Source: Blasia pusilla
Taxonomy: Eukaryota; Marchantiophyta; Marchantiopsida; Blasiales
Reading direction: 5' to 3'
DNA: 64,000 nt
NCBI GenBank assembly: GCA_050084515.1
Contig: CM114273.1
Coordinates: 17,174,001 to 17,238,000 of the forward strand
Every line of letters starts with the position of its first letter. The stretch's first letter is position 1. Shown here piece after piece: positions 57,437 through 64,000 of this stretch. The translations under genes and the position numbers were made by a program. The notes under the pieces are model-generated. The model was not told the DNA's origin and made no database searches. It saw nothing but the letters and a program-made list of their open reading frames with translations.

Positions 57437-59035
57437 ATTGAGATTGAGATTTTAACTTAGTCCTCTAATCACCATTCCTACGCTCTTAGAAGGAATGGAA
57501 ATAGCGAATGGTGCAAGGAGGGAAGCATCAAAGGCGCTACTAGGATGAAAGGAGCATACTTTGCCCATGTTGTGCTCATTTTTGTTGTGGACCTATTTGG
57601 TGGCGTTCTAGGGCAGCAGCTTGGTAGGGTTGGAATTCTCAAACTCTACAACTTTTTTGTGTGATATTGACATGGTTCGGTACAACGAGGTAGAAAATTT
57701 TGATTTGAAGGAAAAAAGCAAAAAATCTGAAAGGAACTGTATTTTTGGTAGAGACTAAACATCAGAGATTTTGGACAGTAAATTTTGAGATGAAGAGAGA
57801 GTGAGCTAGTTGAGGCAATTGAGCTTAAAACAACAATTGGAATAATGCAGCTTAAAGTGAATTGGGGAATAGTGATCAACAGCAAGAAAGTGTTTGATGA
57901 AAAGAAATTCTCCACTTTTTGCAACTCAGATGTTAACAAGGCGAATATGAATGGATGCTAACGAGTTGAATGTTCTAGTTTAGGGTGTTTCGTTCAATGG
58001 CATAAACAGAGATTGCAAACTCACAAAAAATCCATCACATAGTATAATATAATAGCAAGCACACAAATCATGAATGCATTGTGTATGGAGATCTAATTTA
58101 GGATGAAAAATTTCAAAAGTGGTCTCTTTAGTAGTGGGAGCTCATTTTGTAATAATATGATCACATTGAAATGCAAAAGAGTTAAGCAACAAGCTATTAT
58201 AGAAATAATAAATGAACAACATGAACCGAAATTGCCCTGCCCCTTCAAACATAAAACCACAAGATAGGGCAAATGAAATAAATATGGCCACCATGTATTG
58301 ATAGGAGATCGTAACAAGATTAACATTTATCTAATTATTGCGTGCAGCTTGTCGTTAGAGTAATACATGTTGCATACCACCTTCTACTATCCCAATTGGT
58401 GCAATGCATTTATCTTTTCTGATTGGCACACAAAATAGAATATTGTATGCACACTCTTAAAAAATTGGTGATATGTTGTTGTGAAGGTGTATATCTCCCT
58501 ACAATATTAGATCGTAGCCAGAAGAGACTTCACGATCAAAGAGTGATATCTACGAGAGGTTTACATATCCCAGAGGGGTATACTTCAAATACTCAAGGTA
58601 TGTGCACAATTACCAATTCTCCCTTCATTTATATTGGAAGAATTATGTTATGGTCCATGTGATATACACCATCGTTAAAACATATTTACTTATATGCTCT
58701 AGCTGTATATTAGGATTAATATCCAACAATAATGATCCTCATTTATTTACTTATTTTCTCATTAACTTGACGTAGGGGTGATGATACCACAAAGGGTTGC
58801 TCACGTCCGGTTGGCTTTGAGAGATCCCCATAGAATCCAAGCACACGACTATAAGTTGTGGCAAAGAGAATGCAAAATGTCTCGTAAATTGGGAAGGAAG
58901 AAGGCAAGGTGCTCTTACAAGGGTGGGACTACCTTGGGACTAGGGAAGGTAGATACCATCTGAGAAAAAATGGACAATCTCATCTTTTTGGGATCCCAAA
59001 AAATAGGCAAGAGTGGGACTCTTCAGATAAGGAGT
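57437..59035. other. Gene-free AT-rich stretch
   Basis: No coding region recognised up to the LTR-like sequence at 59036. Confidence 0.45.
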
Positions 59036-59750
59036 TGTCGTGCGCATACATATCGCTACACAACATACATCGCTCGTCACATCTACACCATACAACACCG
59101 ATCTTCCCCACACACGGGTCGATCCACACATGTACAAAAATCAACTTATACTAAACGGCACACCCGGCCTAAAACTCCACTCCTCAATCTACATCGGCAT
59201 ATCGAGCCTCGTCCACCCTGTGCTATCAACGAATCCGGACGCTAGCACCCTAGTCCTAGCTCACACACATACAAGGGAGGTGCTCCAACGGCCCAATATG
59301 AGAAAGATGGCTTAGGAAAGCCATCTTCCTCTCTTATATAGGTTGGGAAGAGCCAAAAGGCTCTTCCCCTAAGAATAGCCCTTCCCTTGGTAACCTGCGC
59401 GCACAGGTTACCAGGGGCAGGTGACCTGGTCAACAAGTCACCCGGTTGTAAAAGACCTCAACATGAAAGTCGTTAGAAACGACGTTCCTGACACAATGGA
59501 CCTATCCTCAACCTCATCCAACACTGTGGGACAAAGTTACACTCAAGATAGTCCGTTGGCTCCTACGCCCTATCCACGATAGATCTCGGCCTATCGGCTA
59601 CTCAGATGTGACAACTGTCGTGCGCATACATATCGCTACACAACATACATCGCTCGTCACATCTACACCACACAACACCGATCTTCCCCACACACGGGTC
59701 GATCCACACATGTACAAAAATGAACTCATACATATACATGGAGATCACAC
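59036..59750 (-). repeat. 3' LTR region of the methyltransferase-bearing gypsy element (family C)
   Basis: It begins on the plus strand with TGTCGTGCGCATACATATCG, which on the element's own strand gives an end in CACGACA, the expected CA terminus. The first ~122 bp recur almost exactly at 59616-59737. The LTR is therefore either short with an extra copy, or ~0.7 kb with an internal duplication. A C-run at about 59755-59762 (G-run on the minus strand) may be the polypurine tract that precedes the LTR. Three consecutive perfect hairpins lie at 59304-59327, 59345-59368 and 59389-59412. Confidence 0.6.
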
Positions 59751-59829
59751 AACCGCCCCCCTAGGTGGCAGTTGGATCCCCCTAACTCCAGATAGAAAAT
59801 ATCACATCTCTCTGACATGACCTACTACC

Positions 59830-61347
59830 CTATACACATCTCGGACACATCCATCGTCCCGTGGGAACCACATCAAGAGGGGGGGTCAGACATGAGATAT
59901 GCCACCCTCGAGAACAACCATCACATACCAACATAGTGGCTGCATCCCTCGCAGATCCGCACAACATACACCTCAAGCCTGCAGGTATCACTGCCAAGCT
60001 CGAATCCACCGTCCCATCTACGTTCGGAAGATGAGATGGCGCACAATTGCGCACATGATCTTTCCAAACCATACCATCCCGTCCCTCCAACATGAGGACT
60101 CCGGTCGGTAATACCTCGCGCACAGGTAGGATCGTGCGCCCTGCAGTGACATCTAGCGTCGTGGGTGCCGCCTGCTGTAAATACACGTAATCTCCATGAT
60201 GAAACCTCCTAATCCCTGGACTATAACCTCCTCCACGAATGGTCGCGTACCTCAATGTATCTCTATGCTGGGCAATAGCTAAGTTCTCAAAGGCCATAGG
60301 CATAACTCTACGAAAAACTTCTGCTCTCTGAGAACATGCTTGCACCCACACATCTGGATCATCAAGATCTAACACCTCCGCCATGTCACGTCGAATCGCT
60401 ACAGGTAAATCTGGCTCTCTCCCAAAGAGCAAAAAGTACAGTGAAAATGACGCCAAGGATGCCTGCCGACTAAAGCGATAACCCATAGCCAACCATGGCA
60501 ATTGTGGGTCCCACTCCCTCAACTGTCCCCGCTGCAAGCCATACTTGCGCAATCCTCTCTTCACCGTCTGTACCACTCTCTCCGCCAATCCATCCGCCTC
60601 AGGATGATCCCTGGACGTGGTGCGGTGATCTATCAGCGCCTGATCACACAAGGCCTGAAACTCTCCCCTGAGCTCGGTACCCTGGTCAGTCAACACCTAC
60701 GCCGGTGCACCAAAGTGACTAAGCACACGATCTAGAAACGCATAAGCTGTTCCCTCGCTCGCCTTGTCTGGTAGTGCCACCAACTCTATCCACTTGGAGA
60801 AATGCTCCACCATGACCAACACGTACCTATGATGACGCCCTGTCAATGGCAAAGGTCCCGCAAAGTCTAAACTCCACCGATAACCTAAACCCATAATCGG
60901 CAAAGGATGTAACTGCGGAGTGGGAGCATTGAAGGATGCTCGCACTTTGTCACATACCATACATCTGGCCACAAACTGCTGTACCCCAGTATGCATGCCG
61001 CGCCACCAATACTGAACCTAGAGTAAGCTGTAAGTACGCTTTACTCCGAAATGTCCCAACTCATCATGGGCATGTCGCACTACACGTGCTCGCTGGGAAG
61101 GATGAGGTACCACTCGTATCCTACCATCTCCCCATACCCACAAAATGTGAGTCCCCTCCCACCTAAACCTCTTGGCTCTCTGTAGGATCCGATCCCGCTC
61201 GCTAGCACTCACTGTGCTCGCTATGACGCCAGTGCGCAAGAACTCCACAACCTCCACGTCGTCATGGATATCACGACCATATGTCGCCTCCTCACTGACC
61301 TCCGGATCCAAAGACTCATCATCCAACCCCACCACTGGAGTCATCAC
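59830..61347 (-). pseudogene. Gypsy integrase with C-terminal PHD finger
   Basis: One reading frame broken only by TAG codons at 61018-61020 and 60697-60699. The zinc-binding domain has RHAHDELGHFG and RCMVCDK (HHCC). The catalytic core has WSLDFAGPL (first Asp), VLTDQGTEL (second Asp) and DGLAERVVQ (Glu), with about 34 residues between the second Asp and the Glu (35 is usual). A C-terminal DNA-binding-like section follows (HHGDYVYLQQA). The last ~45 residues are RCMLCGS, LVCDGCSRGWHISC and RWMCPRC, giving C-x2-C, C-x2-C, H-x2-C, C-x2-C, the C4HC3 pattern of a PHD finger. It ends at a TAG at 59830-59832. PHD fingers commonly read histone H3 tails (known), so this one may steer integration, much as chromodomains do in chromoviruses (inference). 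Confidence 0.88.
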
Positions 61348-61455
61348 CTATGGCTGACCTGCCATAGTCAACCAACAAAGATAGGCAGATGCATGCCAAC
61401 CGGGCACCATCTCCTCATCACTCTCTCCGTGCCATCGAGCTCCTGTGTCGTCTCT

Positions 61456-61878
61456 CTAACTCGGACATGGGTTACGACTCAACCCATCCGCATCCTGGTT
61501 CAGCCGCCCTGGCCTATGAACCACCTCAAACTCATACTCCTGTAGTAATAGAGCCCACCTGGCAAGCTTTCTCGTAAGCTTGTCGGACTCCATCAACCAC
61601 CTCAACGGCTGATGATCAGTGATAAGTGTGAAAGGGTTGCCAAATAAATAGCACCTAAAATGTGCCACGGCCCACATTGCAGCCAAGCACTCTCCCTCAT
61701 AGGAGCTGTACTTCGCCTCTGCAATGTTGTTTGATCGACTCGCGTAAGCCACAACGAACTCCCTCTCCTCGTCATCCCTCTGAGTAAGCACTGCTCCTAG
61801 ACCCAACATGCTCCAATCCGTATGTAACTGGAATGGGCAACCCCTAACCGGTCTCTGTAAAATGGGTGAGGGCGTCAA
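61456..61878 (-). pseudogene. Gypsy RNase H domain
   Basis: Same frame as the integrase. PFQLHTDWSMLGLGAVLTQR holds the first catalytic Asp (HTD; Trp replaces the more usual Ala/Ser after it). YSSYEGECLAAMWAVAHF holds the Glu, ITDHQPLRWLM the second Asp, and HRPGRLNQDADGLSR the last. A TAG ends the uninterrupted frame at 61456, but the same frame stays open on the other side to the integrase zinc domain, with one more TAG at 61349-61351. Known role: degrades the RNA strand of the hybrid during reverse transcription. Confidence 0.88.
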
Positions 61879-62039
61879 CTTTGTCCTTGAGCTCTGAAAT
61901 GCTCACTCTGATCATCTCCCACAACCACACCTGATCAAGTCTCGTCAACAAGGTCAAAGACTTTGCGATCGCACTAAAACCCTTGACATACCGTCGATAG
62001 AAGTTGTGAGTCCAAGAAATGCTCGGACTCGACTCACAT

Positions 62040-63020
62040 CCGTAGGGCGTGGAAGCGCAATAGCCTCTACCTTCATCTGCTGAACGCCTGACCCACTCGG
62101 GTAAATGGTGTGTCCCAAGTACTCAATCTGCTTGTGAAAGAATCTGCACTTGCTGGATGTAACTTCAGTCCATGTAAGCGCAATCGCTGAAACACCTCCT
62201 CCAAGTGTCGCTCATGCTCCTCAACCGTGGAATCGAAGATAAGAATATCATCTATGTAACATTGTACAAAATCCAAGCCAGCCAGAATCCTATCCATCAC
62301 TCTCTGAAACTCTTGCAGCGCGTTCTTTAACCCAAATGGTAAGAACCGCCATTGATACAACAATCTCTCCCGAACCGATCTATCCCCGAATCTTTGTCTT
62401 CTCCTGTCCTCCAACCTGATAGGAAGTTGATGATAGCAGCAAGATGGAGATCTAAAGTATTGAAGATCTTTGCATGCCCTACCGCATCAAAGATCTCGAG
62501 GAAATGAGTAGGCATGGCATACCGATCGACCTCGTTTGTCGGTTGATAGGACGGTAATCTCCACACATCGCCTATCCGTCCAATTGCCATACATATCCTT
62601 CTTTGCCGGCATGACTGTGGCAGATGCATACTCCCCATGTGATAACTCCACAAGTCCTGCCTCCAACAAGTCCTAACTCCTGCTCTGAATCAAGGCTCGT
62701 TCCATATCAGAATACCTATAGGGTCGACGAAAGATCGGCGTAGCACTAGCCAACTCAATCCGTATCCCGGGACCCTTCAGCGTACCCAAGTCTCTCATAC
62801 TGAAGGCAAAACAACTAACATGCCCTCTCAGAAACCTATGAACTCTCCGTCGCTCTCCTCCTATCAACTTGAGACCTATCACAGGCTCCCAAGTCTCCAT
62901 CGTGACCTCACTCGGAGAGGACGCAACCTCCGGCTTTGGTTGCTATGTAGCAACCCTAGCCACTTCCGCCACAGCCACTCCACTCTGACCTCCTACACCA
63001 TGCTCCACATCCAAAAAATG
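62040..63020 (-). pseudogene. Gypsy reverse transcriptase, frameshifted
   Basis: The N-terminal section lies at 62950-62490: CFAFSMRDLGTLKGPGIRI, PIFRRPYRYSDMERALIQSR, then a TAG at 62673-62675, DLLEAGLVELSHGEYASATV and MPAKKDMYGNWTDRR. A frame change occurs near 62560 (DRYAMPT, then FDAVGHAKIFNTLDL in another frame), and the frame returns by about 62414. The core has WRFLPFGLKNALQEFQRVM and the catalytic YIDDILIF at 62258-62247, with both Asp present. The thumb/connection (KCRFFHKQIEYLGH, NFYRRYVKGFSAIAKSL) is shifted again near 62150 and 62020. A further TAG lies at 62943-62945. Broken, but catalytic residues are largely intact. Confidence 0.88.
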
Positions 63021-63028
63021 AACATGTG

Positions 63029-64000
63029 CTACTCTATCCCCCTTCGCACTCTCTGATCAACGACGTCCCAGGAAGTCCATGGGTGCCTATCTCTCCTCGT
63101 CTCGCTTGACCAATGCCTGTCTGACCACTGAGGCGGTGGTCCAACTCGTGGACGTGACGGCATGGATGGCACTCGCATCCGTTTCTGCTCATCCATACCT
63201 AGGCTGACTGTCCATGTGAGACAGTTGAGATCCATCTTCTGCCCCAACACCTGTCTCCGTGATGCCTCAGTCATCCCTGGCACCGCCGTAGTATCGGTAG
63301 TGAACCCCATGGCGCGCTCGCCCTCATCTGCTGTAGGCTCCTCCAATACTCCAGTCACCTCATCCCAAATCATGCCTGGCCCTCCCTGACAAAAGGCATG
63401 GGATGTTGGGAAGATCACCAACGTAGGTAAGGCTGCCCTCAACTCCCCCACCCTATTGGCCGTGGCCAACGGTGGTCTATCATCGCGTGTCACCACTTGA
63501 GATCGACGCCCTGAGTCCAAAATAGCATCCACTGTGAGATGTGGTGCTCTCTAGACTCCACTGTAGGCTCGACTCAGTACCTCTGATGGTATCAGGTTCG
63601 TCCACCACAATCGTGGATGATGGGCACGTGACCCAACTCTCGCTGCATCTAACAACACAGCAGGTCCCAACCAGGACCTCACCTGATGTACACTCGTCAT
63701 CACACGTGCACGAGTATCTCCCAACAACGGCACGTTCTAAAAAATGTACGCTGGAGAACATATCTGACTCTCCTGCAAGTGTCGTACTACTCGCAGCATC
63801 TCCCAAAACATCCATGACCTCGGATCATGCAATCCAAATCCTCGGCCAGCTGATGAATGACCCTGACATGGCCATCCAGAAATCACCAAATGAATGATGC
63901 CAACTCTATCAAGATCCTGCGCCCCCACCAAAGATATGTCGGCGGGTAGCGTATGCTGGTATCCCCGTACTGCAGATACCGACAACAACTCAGGATACCT
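63029..64000 (-). pseudogene. C5 cytosine DNA methyltransferase domain in the gypsy polyprotein, partial
   Basis: One reading frame is open through the window edge. It starts here with RYPELL and LPADISLVGAQDLDRVGIIH, then motif IV as VISGWPCQGHSSAGRG with the catalytic Cys at 63866-63868. At motif VI the frame reads PAYIF, TAG (63734-63736), NVPLLG: the Glu of ENV is a stop. Next comes the motif VIII region RVGSRAHHPRLWWTNLIP, with a TAG at 63551-63553. The C-terminal part follows: FPTSHAFCQGGPGMIWDE, ADEGERAMGF, and RRQVLGQKMDLNCLTW (motif IX-X region). The SAM-binding motif I may lie beyond 64000 or in a rearranged order. It is not a host gene, because RT follows within about 100 bp. Known activity of the family: methyl transfer from SAM to cytosine C5. 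This copy should be inactive. Confidence 0.85.

Larger units (their letters stand above)
59036..64000 (-). mobile_element. Ty3/gypsy element with C5-methyltransferase and PHD-finger domains, 3' part
   Basis: One minus-strand element continues past the right edge. In coding order it carries a C5 cytosine methyltransferase domain, RT, RNase H, an integrase with HHCC and D,D,E motifs, and a PHD finger, followed by an LTR-like region. RT before integrase identifies Ty3/gypsy. Gag, protease (if present), the start of the methyltransferase domain and the 5' LTR lie beyond position 64000. Frameshifts occur in RT and in the RT/RNase H connection. Every in-frame stop I could place is TAG. Retrotransposons with captured C5-methyltransferases have, to my memory, been reported in dinoflagellates and in the streptophyte alga Klebsormidium; I cannot confirm that this combination with a PHD finger has been described. 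Confidence 0.85.

Noticed and set aside
59830-63988. Nuclear reassignment of TAG to Gln
   Set aside because: The ICA-like methyltransferase and the 577-codon ORF use TGA and read normally, and other retroelements here have TAA and TGA decay stops. Decay at CAG is simpler.

Overview
The window looks like nuclear DNA of a streptophyte plant, most plausibly a seed-free land plant (moss, liverwort, hornwort or lycophyte) with a large transposon-rich genome. I base this on an intronless membrane-anchored methyltransferase of the plant ICA-like family at 48.5-50.0 kb, on the decayed Ty3/gypsy and Ty1/copia elements that fill most of the sequence, and on a Ty3/gypsy element with an unusual domain set at the right edge. 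The species cannot be named from the sequence. No tRNA gene, intact rRNA gene or CRISPR array was found. Only two long intact reading frames look like real proteins: a 577-residue unknown protein (8697-10430, minus) and the methyltransferase (48520-50004, minus).

Layout. 0-6.6 kb: old LTR-like repeats in both orientations (families A, B and C, my own labels). 7.3-12.0 kb: a more GC-rich island with the 577-residue ORF, bracketed by a 15-bp direct repeat spaced exactly 2000 bp apart. 12.0-15.9 kb: a decayed Ty3/gypsy element between two family B repeats. 15.9-17.2 kb: direct repeats and a GC-rich palindromic repeat. 18.1-21.9 kb: a decayed gene or gene cluster with a protein-kinase domain followed by a charged, RING-like protein. 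22.6-28.05 kb: a satellite array of about 26 units of about 179 bp, interrupted by a 0.53-kb family A insertion and abutting a BED zinc-finger (hAT transposase) fragment. 28.6-39.5 kb: mostly gene-free, with several near-perfect short hairpins, a nested family D insertion inside family B, and a second family D copy. 39.56-40.8 kb: a second protein-kinase pseudogene (minus). 41.2-44.5 kb: a Ty1/copia pseudo-element (minus) with its RT core deleted. 46-48.5 kb: nothing recognised. 48.5-50.0 kb: the methyltransferase gene and its promoter side. 50.7-59.0 kb: gene-free, with foldbacks, a 5S-like fragment and a family C LTR. 59.0-64.0 kb (running off the edge): the 3' part of a minus-strand Ty3/gypsy element.

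The most notable object is that last element. Read on the minus strand it encodes, in order, a C5 cytosine DNA methyltransferase domain, reverse transcriptase, RNase H, and an integrase with HHCC and D,D,E motifs whose C-terminus is a PHD finger. A retroelement carrying both a DNA-methylation writer and a putative histone reader could influence its own chromatin state and where it inserts. This copy is dead. Every in-frame stop I could place on its reading path (eight) is TAG, and seven of them sit where CAG (Gln) is plausible. That fits CHG-methylation-driven C-to-T decay. The eighth falls on the catalytic Glu position of the methyltransferase ENV motif. The LTR-like repeat at its 3' end shares its first ~45 bp with the insertion inside the satellite, so related elements also seeded the satellite region.
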